A DNA stretch of 64,000 nt from Pseudodesulfovibrio pelocollis (GCF_030282845.1 NZ_JASTWE010000018.1:1-64000), one strand, 5' to 3'; positions 15,993-25,686 are shown, numbered from the stretch's first letter. Program-made: numbers and translations. The notes: generated from the sequence alone by a model not told the origin.

Positions 15993-16454
15993 TCAAAACC
16001 CGGCCGCAGCCAGAAAGCGCGCCGTGACCACGCCGCTGGCGATGTGCTTCCTGGTGGCATCTGTCAGCTCAAGCTCGCAGACGATGTCCAGCGGCACGCT
16101 GTCGTAGGCGGCGGTCAAGACCATCTCGAAGTCGCGACGCAGCCGGGAAAAAGCCTCTTCCACGTCGCCGAAGGTGGCCCCGGGGCCCCGCCAGGGCAGG
16201 GTCAGGGTCTCCCCATGGCTCTTCATCACATGGCTTGGCGTCATCAGCCGATGCCAGCCTGGCAACGCCCCGGCCCGCTCGTCCTGGCCGGGATGACAGA
16301 AGGAGCGCCAGGCCGATGGCGGCCGGACCACGGCCTTGTCCAGCACCACCTGGGGCACCGCCAATTCGATCTCGAAGGGCTCCAGTTCGATGGAGTAACT
16401 GAGCACGGGCCGATGATAGCCGCGCCGTTTCCTGATTTCCCATTGCATCTTCAT
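15993..16454 (-). CDS. Unknown protein at the end of the Sia/MoxR operon
   Basis: A 153-aa soluble protein with no recognised domain. It starts with a basic segment (IRKRRGYHRP), then a beta-rich part (VLSYSIELEPFEIELAVP) and a C-terminal part ending in VVTARFLAAAGF. The start overlaps the VWA gene stop by 4 bases (ATGA), so it is translationally coupled and probably works with the VWA protein or MoxR ATPase. No signal peptide or membrane helix. No function is assigned. Confidence 0.75.
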   Translation of the reverse strand: MKMQWEIRKRRGYHRPVLSYSIELEPFEIELAVPQVVLDKAVVRPPSAWRSFCHPGQDERAGALPGWHRLMTPSHVMKSHGETLTLPWRGPGATFGDVEEAFSRLRRDFEMVLTAAYDSVPLDIVCELELTDATRKHIASGVVTARFLAAAGF

Positions 16455-17800
16455 GCGCCATCCTCCCTGTCCGCCACCTCGACCATGTCGCCGAAGGGGG
16501 GGACGGTCCCGCCGCCGCCCACGCGCGCCCAAAGTACCGGATACTCCGGCTCGCGCTCGGGAAAACGGGGGCACTCCATGTCCGTGAGATACACGAGGCA
16601 TGCCGGGACCATGCCCTCGGCCTCCACCCAATCAAAAACCGGTCGATAGTCGGTTCCGCCGCCGCCCACAGGCTCGATCTCCAGGGGGAGATCAGCCCGG
16701 CTGAAGATGCGGACCGAGGTCAGCCCCGCGTCGCAGCAGAGCACATGGACCGTGGTGTCGTAGGTTTCAAGCAAGCCGGAAAGCTCGGCCACGAACTGTT
16801 CCAGCTCCCGATCGTCCACGCTGCCCGAGGTGTCCAGGGCCAGGACCACCTCCGGGAGCCTGCGATGCGAGAGGGACGGCAGGATCACGTTCATGTGCAG
16901 AAAACGCCTGTTGGGCGGGGTCCAGCTGTAGTCGTCCCTGGCCCGCTCGCTGATGTACCGGGAGAGCAGCTCGCGCCAGTCGAGCCGGGGCGTGAGCAGC
17001 TCGCGCACCAGCCGCTCCAGGCCGCCGGGCAGCTCGCCGGACTCACGCGCCTGGCGCACGGCATTGGCCAGGGCGATCTCCCATTCCTGGTCTGTTTCGT
17101 CGCCCGATGGCCCGCCTCCGGCGTCAAGGTCGCGGGAGTCGCGCACCTCGCCGCTGCCGCCCGGATCACCGGACATCTCGGATTGCATCTGCGCCTCCTG
17201 ATCGCCATCATCGTCGCCCCCTTCGCCGCCCCCGTCGCCATCGTCGCCAGCCTTTCCCGCACCATCGCCACTGTCGGCGGGCTCGCCGGGCTCGCCTTGC
17301 TCGTCAGTGTCGCCGGGGCTGGGCAGGACTTCGTGCTGCTCTTTCTCACCCGTTTCGCGGCCATCGCCGGTGCCCTCCGAGGGCATGCCGTCGCTGCCGC
17401 GCACGGCGGCCAGCTCGGCATAGATGGCGTCCGCGCTCATGCCCCGGTAGACGGAATCGTCCAGATGGCCCGGCGGCAGGGTGAACCCCGCGTCCAGAAG
17501 CACCCAGTTGATGGCGTGGTCGCAGGCCGCATTCCACAGCCCGGCATCGCGCCCGTTGCGCCGAACATGGTGCTGGCAGGCTGGATGCATGACCGTGTGG
17601 GCGAGCATGCCCAGCACCTGGGCCTCGCTCAGGCCCTCGACAAAGGCCGGGTTGTAGGCAAGGACGCGGCCATCGGTCCAGGCCGTACGGCAGGAACGAT
17701 CCTCCCGTGGCTCCATGCGCATGCACAGGGAACCGAAAAAGGGATGGTCCAGCAGCAGCGAAGTCCGCGCCCGGACCACTTTCTTGCGGGCCGCGTCCAT
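16451..17800 (-). CDS. DUF2201-type VWA protein with degenerate peptidase motif
   Basis: A 449-aa cytosolic protein. The N-terminal DUF2201-like peptidase domain has HTVMH at 68-72 and a later His pair (77-78), but the usual HExxH Glu is Thr, so peptidase activity is doubtful. A long acidic, Gly-rich linker (about 150-240) follows, then a C-terminal VWA-like domain with an intact MIDAS (LDTSGSVDD, and LTDME further on). MoxR ATPases and such VWA proteins act as pairs that assemble or remodel partners, and moxR lies directly upstream. Start ATG at 17800 is preferred over 17854, which would overlap moxR. Confidence 0.85.
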   Translation of the reverse strand: MDAARKKVVRARTSLLLDHPFFGSLCMRMEPREDRSCRTAWTDGRVLAYNPAFVEGLSEAQVLGMLAHTVMHPACQHHVRRNGRDAGLWNAACDHAINWVLLDAGFTLPPGHLDDSVYRGMSADAIYAELAAVRGSDGMPSEGTGDGRETGEKEQHEVLPSPGDTDEQGEPGEPADSGDGAGKAGDDGDGGGEGGDDDGDQEAQMQSEMSGDPGGSGEVRDSRDLDAGGGPSGDETDQEWEIALANAVRQARESGELPGGLERLVRELLTPRLDWRELLSRYISERARDDYSWTPPNRRFLHMNVILPSLSHRRLPEVVLALDTSGSVDDRELEQFVAELSGLLETYDTTVHVLCCDAGLTSVRIFSRADLPLEIEPVGGGGTDYRPVFDWVEAEGMVPACLVYLTDMECPRFPEREPEYPVLWARVGGGGTVPPFGDMVEVADREDGA

Positions 17801-17802
17801 GG

Positions 17803-18786
17803 TTAAAAGAGCACATCCGAGTTGGCCGTGGCCCAGTCGGAAAAGGCCGGGCACTCCACCACGCAGGGGGCAGTCCTGACCGAATCACGCACCAGGAGCA
17901 CAGCGAACTCGGCGGGCAGCCGCGAGGCATAGGTGATGATGCTCCCGGCGGTGTCGGCTCCGGCCTTCCTGGCCAGGGCGCCGCACAGGGCATACAGGGT
18001 GGCCGGTTCCTCGGGGATCTCGGCCACATCGGGGCGGTCGATGACCGCGTCGGGGTCGGGCAGTTGGCGATGGATGCGGGCGAATCCGATGAACTCGGCC
18101 GCCGCGCCAGGCCCGACCGCGCCGCGCAGCAGATCCGCCTCCACCTCCGGGGCCGGTCCGGCCGCGAGCATCCGGGCAGCGAACTCCCAGGACCGGGGCG
18201 AAGGAAACGCCTTGTCGTCGCGCTTGGGGTCAAAGCTGTGCAGCAGATTGGGCCGGTAGCGGACAAAGGCGCGAACTTCGTCGGGCAGCCCCTGCGCCGC
18301 GGCCCAGTCGAGCCACTGGTCCACGTCTACCTCGAAGTCGAGATGCACGAACCGGTTGGAAAGGGCCGAAGGCATCCTATGGGTCACGGCCCGGTCGCCC
18401 TCGCGGTTGCCCGCCGCGATCACGGTCCACCCCTCGGGCAGCTCGTATTCGCCCACGCGCCGGTCCAGGATGAGCTGGTAGCAGGCGGCCTGCACCAGCG
18501 GCGGCGCGGCGTTGAGCTCGTCGAGGAAGAGCACGCCCCGGCCCGAGACGGGCAGGAAGGCGGGCGGGCACCAGCGGGCCGTGCCGTCGGCCGAGACCGA
18601 GGGAATGCCGCGCAGGTCCACGGGATCGAGCAGCACGGCCCGCAGGTCGGTCAGCTCGCATTCAAGCTCGGCGGCCACCTGGGCCACCACCTGACTCTTG
18701 CCCACCCCGGGCGGGCCCCAGATGAACACGGGCTGGCGGATGGGAATGAGCGTCCGCAGGGACGCCTTGATCTGGCTTGGGGTCAC
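17803..18786 (-). CDS. MoxR-family AAA+ ATPase
   Basis: A 327-aa AAA+ ATPase with Walker A GPPGVGKS (24-31), Walker B GVLFLDELN and the sensor segment IAAGNREGD. It lacks a long extra domain. MoxR proteins act as chaperone-like ATPases with VWA partners, and the VWA gene follows after 2 bases. It sits after siaC, so it appears to be part of the same transcript as the signalling genes, which is an unusual link. Target complex not known. Confidence 0.9.
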   Translation of the reverse strand: MTPSQIKASLRTLIPIRQPVFIWGPPGVGKSQVVAQVAAELECELTDLRAVLLDPVDLRGIPSVSADGTARWCPPAFLPVSGRGVLFLDELNAAPPLVQAACYQLILDRRVGEYELPEGWTVIAAGNREGDRAVTHRMPSALSNRFVHLDFEVDVDQWLDWAAAQGLPDEVRAFVRYRPNLLHSFDPKRDDKAFPSPRSWEFAARMLAAGPAPEVEADLLRGAVGPGAAAEFIGFARIHRQLPDPDAVIDRPDVAEIPEEPATLYALCGALARKAGADTAGSIITYASRLPAEFAVLLVRDSVRTAPCVVECPAFSDWATANSDVLF

Positions 18787-18811
18787 TGTTCGCCTCTCAT
18801 TTGCTGACGGG

Positions 18812-19198
18812 TCAATCCACGTATTCCACGAGGTTGAACCGAATGTTTTGCACGTCTTCCATGAACTCCTCGCCGCACTCCATGGCGGTCTCGTTCTCCT
18901 CGTGGTAGCGCCAGTTGACCACGATGGTGCGGCCCTTGGCGGCCTCGGAGTCGAGCATGTCGAAGAGGTCCATGAAGGTCTTGGAGGAGGAGCTGTTGAA
19001 GTAGAGTATCTCCATGTTCAGCTCCACCCGATCGTTGCGGGCATCGGACAGGAACCGCTCAAGCCAGTCAAAGACCGGGCCATAGAAGCCTGAGCAGTTT
19101 TCCGGGTAGGACTCGCCCCGAATCTCCAGGATGCGGGTCTCGGGGTCGAAATCTATGTGCGGGGACGACTTGGTCGCCTGAACGCTGAAACGGGTCAT
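18812..19198 (-). CDS. siaC: SiaC-like regulatory phosphoprotein (DUF1987)
   Basis: A 128-aa DUF1987/SiaC-family protein. In Pseudomonas aeruginosa, SiaC is switched by kinase SiaB and phosphatase SiaA, and unphosphorylated SiaC stimulates the diguanylate cyclase SiaD. The conserved loop reads YFNSSSSKT (66-74), where the Ser69 position matches the regulatory Thr/Ser of the family. All partners are encoded upstream in this operon. Family assignment is firm; the mechanism is carried over from the known system. Confidence 0.88.
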   Translation of the reverse strand: MTRFSVQATKSSPHIDFDPETRILEIRGESYPENCSGFYGPVFDWLERFLSDARNDRVELNMEILYFNSSSSKTFMDLFDMLDSEAAKGRTIVVNWRYHEENETAMECGEEFMEDVQNIRFNLVEYVD

Positions 19199-19207
19199 GG
19201 CAAACTC

Positions 19208-19762
19208 CTACTGGGCCACTACTTTCATGGAAAAAAACGAGGTCTCGCAATCCAGAGGAACAAAGTCGTAATCCATGGGCCGCGACGACTGGCGGGCCAT
19301 TTCGATGAAGCCGAGGCCAGCGCCCTTGGAATCCGTGTCAGGCAGGCTGCGGCGGCGTTCGCGATAGTAGGCCTTGAGATCCTGCCTGCCCATGGCGCGC
19401 AACGCCTCAAGCTGGCTGGCCAGCCTGTCCACATCCTCGGCGCGCACCTTGTTGCCGCAGGCCACGAAGAAGCTGCCGTCGCTCTCGCGACCGACAACAA
19501 CCTGGCCATGGGCCATCTCGCCCAGTCCCTCGCAAGCGTGAAGGGAGCGCTCGGACGAATAACGCACGATGTTCTGCATCTGTTCCACCAGGATGGAGAA
19601 GACACGCTGCACGCTGGCCATGCCCGCGTCCTCGGCGCGCATCTTCTCGCGCATGAGTCCAGCCAGCCCCTCGACCATGGTCTGGGACACCGGCCCGTTG
19701 AAATAGAGGATTGTGCCCTTGGCCCTCATTTCTTCGTAATATTTGTACAAATTAGATGCCAT
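19208..19762 (-). CDS. siaB: SiaB-like protein kinase (DUF6272)
   Basis: A 184-aa protein of the SiaB family, a GHKL-like kinase that phosphorylates SiaC. The N-terminal part (YKYYEEMRAKGTILYFNGP) and the helix with VEQMQNIVRYS, carrying the Asn expected of a GHKL N box, are visible. A downstream Gly-rich segment KGAGLGFIEMARQS fits the ATP lid. ATG at 19762 is the start; the 284-aa reading runs back into the siaA gene. It lies between siaA and siaC. Confidence 0.87.
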   Translation of the reverse strand: MASNLYKYYEEMRAKGTILYFNGPVSQTMVEGLAGLMREKMRAEDAGMASVQRVFSILVEQMQNIVRYSSERSLHACEGLGEMAHGQVVVGRESDGSFFVACGNKVRAEDVDRLASQLEALRAMGRQDLKAYYRERRRSLPDTDSKGAGLGFIEMARQSSRPMDYDFVPLDCETSFFSMKVVAQ

Positions 19763-19773
19763 ATCATCCTCCG

Positions 19774-20952
19774 TCACTGTACCTCGAAGCCGAGTACGGT
19801 CATGTCGTCGCGGCGGGGCTCGTCGCCCTGATAGGCCTTGACCAGGTCCAGCAGATCCTGGCCGATCCCGCCCACGGGCCGATCCGCCCGTTCTTCCAGA
19901 AACCGCATCAGCCGACTTTTGCCAAAGGGCAGCCGCCGGGGGCCGCCCACCTGATCCACGATGCCGTCGGTGGCCATGCAAACCCGGATTCCGGGCGACA
20001 GCGCCAGCTCGACATCGGTAAACAAGAAATCCCGCGGCGAGCGGACATGGCCGAGGCCGCAACGGTCGCCCCGGATGCGACGGGCCCTGCCCGCTTCAAC
20101 CACATACAGGGGCGTGTTGGCCCCGGCGAAGACAAGGCGATGCGCCCCGGGCGAAATATGGCACAGGGCGCAGTCCATGCCGTCGTCGGAACGGGCCTCG
20201 CCCCCCTTCTGACCCAGGGCGTCCTTGATCAGGGTGTTGGCCCTGGCCAGCATTCCCGCCGGAGAAGTATCCCCCTCGACCAGCGCTTTTTCCAGAAGCG
20301 ACTGCACGATAAGGGTCATGAACGCGCCGGGCACGCCATGGCCCGTGCAGTCGATCACCCCGACAAAGAAGCCGTCGCCCCAAGGCTTGACCCAGTAGGC
20401 ATCGCCGCCCACCACGTCTCGTTGGCACCAGAGCAGAAAATGGTCGGGCAGCACGGCCGCAAGCTCTGCCTCGTCGGGCAGGAAGGCGGCCTGGATGTGC
20501 GAAGCGTAGTCGATGCTTTCAAGGATCTGGTTGCGCGCCTCGGCCAGGGCCTGCATGGCCGTGGCAAGCCTGTGCTGGCGGCTGGCGATGGCATGGCCCA
20601 TCCAGTGCATGTTGCGCTTGAGGTTTGCGAAGTCATGCCGGTCCTCTTCATCGGGCGGCGGCTCGGTCATGACGTACTCACCGCGCTTGAGCAGCTGGCA
20701 CTGGACGTTGAGTTCGCGGATATTGCGCAGGGCGATGACATGGCTCAGCCACTTGGCCAACGGCACCACCAGGATGATGCCGACCACCAGAAACCCGACC
20801 ATGAAGTTGATGACCCCCTCCTGCGCGCCGGAATGCCAGAGCACCAGGGCGGTCAGGGGAAAGGCCACCATGGACGCGCAGAGCACGGCCGTCATCTTGG
20901 CCTCGACACTCATGGACGAGGCGGCCCGGAGCAGACCCGAGGCGGCGCGCAT
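19774..20952 (-). CDS. siaA: SiaA-like PP2C/SpoIIE phosphatase
   Basis: A 392-aa membrane-bound serine/threonine phosphatase. Two N-terminal membrane helices (about 20-45 and 48-70) flank a very short outer loop, unlike the larger sensor domain of Pseudomonas SiaA, and are followed by a HAMP-like linker. The PPM/SpoIIE domain shows metal-binding motifs GVIDCTGHGVPGAF, MATDGIVDQ and RRDDMTVLG. It likely dephosphorylates the SiaC-like protein. Start ATG at 20952 has GGAGGG 7 bases upstream. Confidence 0.88.
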   Translation of the reverse strand: MRAASGLLRAASSMSVEAKMTAVLCASMVAFPLTALVLWHSGAQEGVINFMVGFLVVGIILVVPLAKWLSHVIALRNIRELNVQCQLLKRGEYVMTEPPPDEEDRHDFANLKRNMHWMGHAIASRQHRLATAMQALAEARNQILESIDYASHIQAAFLPDEAELAAVLPDHFLLWCQRDVVGGDAYWVKPWGDGFFVGVIDCTGHGVPGAFMTLIVQSLLEKALVEGDTSPAGMLARANTLIKDALGQKGGEARSDDGMDCALCHISPGAHRLVFAGANTPLYVVEAGRARRIRGDRCGLGHVRSPRDFLFTDVELALSPGIRVCMATDGIVDQVGGPRRLPFGKSRLMRFLEERADRPVGGIGQDLLDLVKAYQGDEPRRDDMTVLGFEVQ

Positions 20953-20954
20953 GG

Positions 20955-22097
20955 TCAGCCCTCCCCGCCGTCCGGGCAGGCCGGACCGTGTTCCGCGCTC
21001 CTGCGCGGGCAGACCGACCGGCGATAGACCTCCACCCGGTCCCGGCCGTTCTTCTTGGCTGCGTACAGGGCGATGTCCGAATACTTGAGCAGCGAATCGA
21101 TGCTGTCCTGCGGCCCCTCAAGCGAAGCCAGACCGATGGACACGGTCATGCGCAGCGGCCCGGCCAGGGACTCGACCACGGCCGCTCGCACGGCCCGGGC
21201 CACCCGGGCGGCCACGGCGCAGGCGTCCTCCACCGAGGCATCGGGCAGCAGCACGGCGAATTCCTCGCCGCCAAGCCTGGCGACCACATCCACCTCGCGA
21301 ACCGACTCGTCGAACAGGCGGGCCAGCTCCACGAGAGCGATGTCACCCGCATCGTGGCCGTGGGTATCGTTGATCGCCTTGAAGTGGTCCACGTCGATCA
21401 TCAGCAGCGCAAGGTCGCACCCCTTGCGTCTGGCCCGGTTCAGTTCACGTCCGGCCAATTCCATGAAATATCCGCGGTTCCACATGCCGGTCAGGCTGTC
21501 AGTGCGTGCCAGACGGCACATTTCCTCGATCATTGCCTTGCGCTCCGTAACATCCACCAGCACGCCGACAACGCTCCCGGGGCCTGCTCCGTCCGCCGCC
21601 ACCACACTGGCGCTTATCTCGACCCACAAGGCGTCCGAACCCGGGCCGCAAACGCGGGCCTCGTAGCGCCGGGCGTCTCCCGAGACGAGCAGGGCCTCGT
21701 AAATCCGAAAGTCGTCCGGGTCACTGAAGATGCGGTGCAGCACGCCCACCTCGGCCACGAACGCCTCCGGACCCCCGCAGCCGAACATGGCCGCCATGGC
21801 CGGGTTGACCTCCACCAGACGCCCGGCCGAATCGCACCGATAGATGCCCTCGGTCACATTCTCGAAGATGCTCCGGTATTTGCCTTCGCTGGCGGCAAGA
21901 TCGCGGTTGAGGTTGCTCAGGGTCTGCTGCATGCGATCACCCATGGTGACCAGTCTGCGGCTTTGGCGATAGAGCTTCTCGTACTCGGCCACCAGCACGG
22001 CAAAGGCGCTGGCGTCGCACTGCCCGGCCTCTCCGCCCAGAGCCTCACGGGCTATGGCCAGCACCCGTTCTTCCCTTCTGAACACTTCCTTCTGCAT
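20955..22097 (-). CDS. siaD: PAS-GGDEF diguanylate cyclase (SiaD-like)
   Basis: A 380-aa soluble enzyme making c-di-GMP. An N-terminal helical segment (1-75) is followed by a PAS domain (about 80-200, YRSIFENVTEGIYR) and a GGDEF domain with the active motif RLGGEEF. The I-site RxxD (REVD) lies five residues before GGEEF, so feedback inhibition is expected. Start ATG at 22097 has AGGGGG upstream; an earlier in-frame ATG lies within the promoter. It is the first gene of the operon, next to SiaA, SiaB and SiaC homologues, which makes it the likely target of SiaC. Confidence 0.9.
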   Translation of the reverse strand: MQKEVFRREERVLAIAREALGGEAGQCDASAFAVLVAEYEKLYRQSRRLVTMGDRMQQTLSNLNRDLAASEGKYRSIFENVTEGIYRCDSAGRLVEVNPAMAAMFGCGGPEAFVAEVGVLHRIFSDPDDFRIYEALLVSGDARRYEARVCGPGSDALWVEISASVVAADGAGPGSVVGVLVDVTERKAMIEEMCRLARTDSLTGMWNRGYFMELAGRELNRARRKGCDLALLMIDVDHFKAINDTHGHDAGDIALVELARLFDESVREVDVVARLGGEEFAVLLPDASVEDACAVAARVARAVRAAVVESLAGPLRMTVSIGLASLEGPQDSIDSLLKYSDIALYAAKKNGRDRVEVYRRSVCPRRSAEHGPACPDGGEG

Positions 22098-22128
22098 GGT
22101 TCCCCCTGGCGGCGTGTCGCCCGGAAAA

Positions 22129-22157
22129 GTGATATTGAAATTCATTTTCATTGTCAA
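22129..22157 (-). promoter_or_regulatory. Fur-controlled promoter of the Sia/MoxR operon
   Basis: On the minus strand, a perfect TTGACA (22152-22157) and TATCAC (22129-22134) are 17 bases apart. The spacer contains a Fur-like box (22131-22149) matching 15 of 19 positions of the classical box. A repressor bound here would cover both hexamers. The start codon lies about 25 bases past the predicted start point. Confidence 0.75.
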
Positions 22158-22486
22158 CGCAAAATGCGGGCAAGAAATCCGGTGCGACGAGGCGGGAAGC
22201 AAGTGGCGCGAGGCGCCGTGCCGGGCCGGAGTGCCAAGGCGAATCTCCGATGCCGCCCGCGGCCAGCTACTGGAGCAACTCCCAGGCGGGCGGCCAGCGC
22301 ATCAGGAACCATGCGCGCGAGTGTCGAGGTGGCGTGTCATGCCGAAAGAGCTATGAAGGGGCCGTGGCGGTTTCGGCACTGCGGGAATGAATATTTTTTG
22401 GAAACAGCTGACGTAGAGCGAAGAAAATTGACCACTTGCCGCATCGCACCGTCAAATACCCCTTCACTTGACCGGGATTATGGCAT
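22158..22486. other. Intergenic stretch between divergent genes
   Basis: A 329-base stretch between the Sia promoter and the binding-protein gene. It contains a candidate plus-strand promoter: TTGACC (22428-22433), 18-base spacer, TCAAAT (22452-22457), about 30 bases before the start codon. No convincing small ORF, tRNA or long repeat is seen in the rest. Confidence 0.5.
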
Positions 22487-23323
22487 ATGATGTCAGTTAT
22501 GATTCTCACAGAATTTCCCCCCTGCCCGACGGCATCGTCCCGCACGGGTTTTCCATGGACCCTGGCCGCGCTCCTGATATTGACGGCAACCTTGGGCCTG
22601 GGCCTGACACTCGTCCTGCGGACGCCTGCTGCGGCGCAACCCGCGCCCATCGCCGAGGTGGTCTCGGCCGGGAAGTCCTGGGACACCTTCACCAATACCG
22701 ACGGCACTGGACTCTACCACGAAATCCTGGACGCGGTCTTTGGCCTGCACAACATCCCGGTGCGCCACGAATACGCCGCCTCGGAGCGGGCCCAGGAGAT
22801 GGTCAGCCTGGGGCAGGCCGACATGATGCTCTGCGCCGACAGGGCGGACCCGCCCCTGGTCATGGCCCGCATGCCCATGTACGAAAACGCCTTCCACGTC
22901 TTCTTCAACCGCGACCGCATCGGCCAGTGGCGGGGGCCAGAGAGCCTGCGCGACAAGATGGTCCTCAGCCAGCCCGGCTATTATTCGAGGGCCAACTTCC
23001 CGGTGCCGGTGCGCCTCAAATTCGTGACCAACGGTGCCCAGGCCCTGGGCATGATCCTGCTGGGCAGAGCCGATTTCTATGTGGACGACATGGCGCTCAT
23101 TGGCGAATCGGTCCGGGACAACACCATTCCATTTGACATGGACGACTTCGACATCCGCCAGGCCGGGGTCCGCTCCTACCACCCTCTCGTCAGCATCTCC
23201 GAGCGCGGCGCGATGATCATGGAGCTATACGACCAGGGCATACGCACCCTGCACACCCGGGGCGTTCTCAAGGAAATATACGACAAATGGGGACACCCCT
23301 ATCCGGATTTCGACAGCCGATGA
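22487..23323 (+). CDS. Periplasmic solute-binding protein, family 3
   Basis: A 278-aa exported protein with an N-terminal hydrophobic segment (about 24-50, ending at AAAQP) and a family 3 (SBP_bac_3) binding domain from about 55. The usual landmarks are there: TGLYHEILDAVF, the GQADMMLCADRA turn, and the C-terminal TLHTRGVLKEIYDKWG. No permease or ATPase gene follows; a serine dehydratase gene does. It may serve an orphan transporter or act as a sensor subunit. Start ATG at 22487 has only a weak site. Confidence 0.72.
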   Translation: MMSVMILTEFPPCPTASSRTGFPWTLAALLILTATLGLGLTLVLRTPAAAQPAPIAEVVSAGKSWDTFTNTDGTGLYHEILDAVFGLHNIPVRHEYAASERAQEMVSLGQADMMLCADRADPPLVMARMPMYENAFHVFFNRDRIGQWRGPESLRDKMVLSQPGYYSRANFPVPVRLKFVTNGAQALGMILLGRADFYVDDMALIGESVRDNTIPFDMDDFDIRQAGVRSYHPLVSISERGAMIMELYDQGIRTLHTRGVLKEIYDKWGHPYPDFDSR

Positions 23324-23432
23324 CGTGAATCTGGGGTGATACGGGCTTCTCCTTTTTCCCATTCTTGGCTATATTGCGACAAAATGGGCATTCTGCCCGA
23401 GACTTCATCTCATCGTGACAAGGAATAATCCC

Positions 23433-24794
23433 ATGCCCGCCATATCCACCTCTGTCTTCGAACTGCTCAAGATCGGCCCAGGGCCGTCGAGTTCCCACAC
23501 CATCGGCCCCATGCGGGCCGGATTCGATTTCATGGAGCGCGTCCGACAACTGCCCGAAGCTGACCGGCTCGGCGCGGACGGGATGGAAGTCCGACTGTTC
23601 GGCTCGCTTTCGGCCACCGGCGGCGGCCACGGAACCCCCAGGGCGATCATGGCCGGACTGCTCGGCCACCAGCCCGACACCTGCCTGCCAAACGTCCTGG
23701 AACAGTTCGACGACGAGGCACCCCCCTTTGCCCTCGACCTGGGGGGCAAGACCCTCCCCTATCGCACCGGTGACATCATCTTCGACGCCGTGCAGCACGA
23801 CTACCCGCACAGCAACACCATGATCTTCCGGCTGCTCAGAGGGGGCGACACCGTGCTTGAGCGGGTCTACTTCTCCGTGGGCGGCGGCTTCCTGCGCTGG
23901 GAGGGATGGCAGGAGCCTGAGCGCGGCCAGCCCGCCTACCCCTACGAGACCATGGGCCAGGTCAAGGAGCATCTGCGCGCCAACTCCATGCGCCTGCACG
24001 AACTGCTGCTGGCCAACGAACAGGCCATCACCGGCATGACCGAGGAGCAGATATGGGCCGGGCTCGACCGGATCATCGAGATCATGGAAGGCGCGGTGGA
24101 GACCGGCATCGTCACCGAGGGCGTGCTGCCCGGCCCCATCGGGCTGCAGCGCAAGGCCCCGGTCATGTACCGCCGGGCCAAGAGCGAATATTTCCAGGGC
24201 TCTGGCTTTCTCAAGGCGGTCAACGCCTATGCCCTGGCCGCCTCCGAGGAGAACGCCGCCGGGCACTGCGTGGTCACGGCCCCCACCTGCGGCGGCGCGG
24301 GCGTGCTGCCCGCCATCCTCTACACCATCAAGCGCCACATGGGCGCCTCGCCGGATGAGGTCCGCCAGGGGCTGCTGGTGGCCGCCTGCTTCGGCTTCCT
24401 GGCCAAGCACAATGCGTCCATCTCCGGGGCCGAGGTGGGCTGCCAGGGCGAGGTGGGCGTGGCCTCGGCCATGGGTGCCGCCTTTCTGGCCTATGCGCGC
24501 GGCTATCGCTTCCAGGTCACGGAAAACGCCGCCGAGATCGCCATGGAACACCACCTGGGCCTGACCTGCGACCCGGTGGGCGGCTATGTCCAGATACCCT
24601 GCATCGAAAGAAACGCCATGGGCGCGGTCAAGGCCTTCAACGCCTACCTCATCGCCTCGACCCTGGACGAATCGTACCAGAAGGTGGACTTCGACAAGGT
24701 CATCAAGGCCATGGCCCAGACCGGGCAGGACATGTCGCGCAAGTACAAGGAGACCTCGCTGGCGGGTCTGGCCATGAGCATGACCGAGTGTTGA
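23433..24794 (+). CDS. sdaA: L-serine ammonia-lyase (Fe-S), single chain
   Basis: Converts L-serine to pyruvate and ammonia with an oxygen-sensitive [4Fe-4S] cluster. At 453 aa it is the single-chain type. The beta domain opens with ELLKIGPGPSSSHTIGPM. The Cys positions of the cluster are visible in APTCGGAG, SGAEVGCQGEVG and LTCDPVGGYVQIPC. ATG at 23433 follows AAGGAATA. It lies before an amino acid importer, so the two may serve serine use, though a 163-base gap separates them. Confidence 0.95.
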   Translation: MPAISTSVFELLKIGPGPSSSHTIGPMRAGFDFMERVRQLPEADRLGADGMEVRLFGSLSATGGGHGTPRAIMAGLLGHQPDTCLPNVLEQFDDEAPPFALDLGGKTLPYRTGDIIFDAVQHDYPHSNTMIFRLLRGGDTVLERVYFSVGGGFLRWEGWQEPERGQPAYPYETMGQVKEHLRANSMRLHELLLANEQAITGMTEEQIWAGLDRIIEIMEGAVETGIVTEGVLPGPIGLQRKAPVMYRRAKSEYFQGSGFLKAVNAYALAASEENAAGHCVVTAPTCGGAGVLPAILYTIKRHMGASPDEVRQGLLVAACFGFLAKHNASISGAEVGCQGEVGVASAMGAAFLAYARGYRFQVTENAAEIAMEHHLGLTCDPVGGYVQIPCIERNAMGAVKAFNAYLIASTLDESYQKVDFDKVIKAMAQTGQDMSRKYKETSLAGLAMSMTEC

Positions 24795-24957
24795 CCCCAG
24801 CCAGGCACCGCGCCATGGCAAGCGCGACGACGCGCCCGGCTGAAACGCACCATGCGCCGAAATCGGCCCCGGCTCTGCCTGAATTGATTGCCCAGCGACG
24901 AGAATTCTGCTAGGAGTCCACTGGCCTTGAGGCAGATACCATTTCCGGGGAGAAAGC

Positions 24958-25686
<729 letters not shown>

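Noticed and set aside
23325-23432. A sigma-54-like GG...GC pair before sdaA
   Set aside because: The spacing between the two elements is three bases too short.
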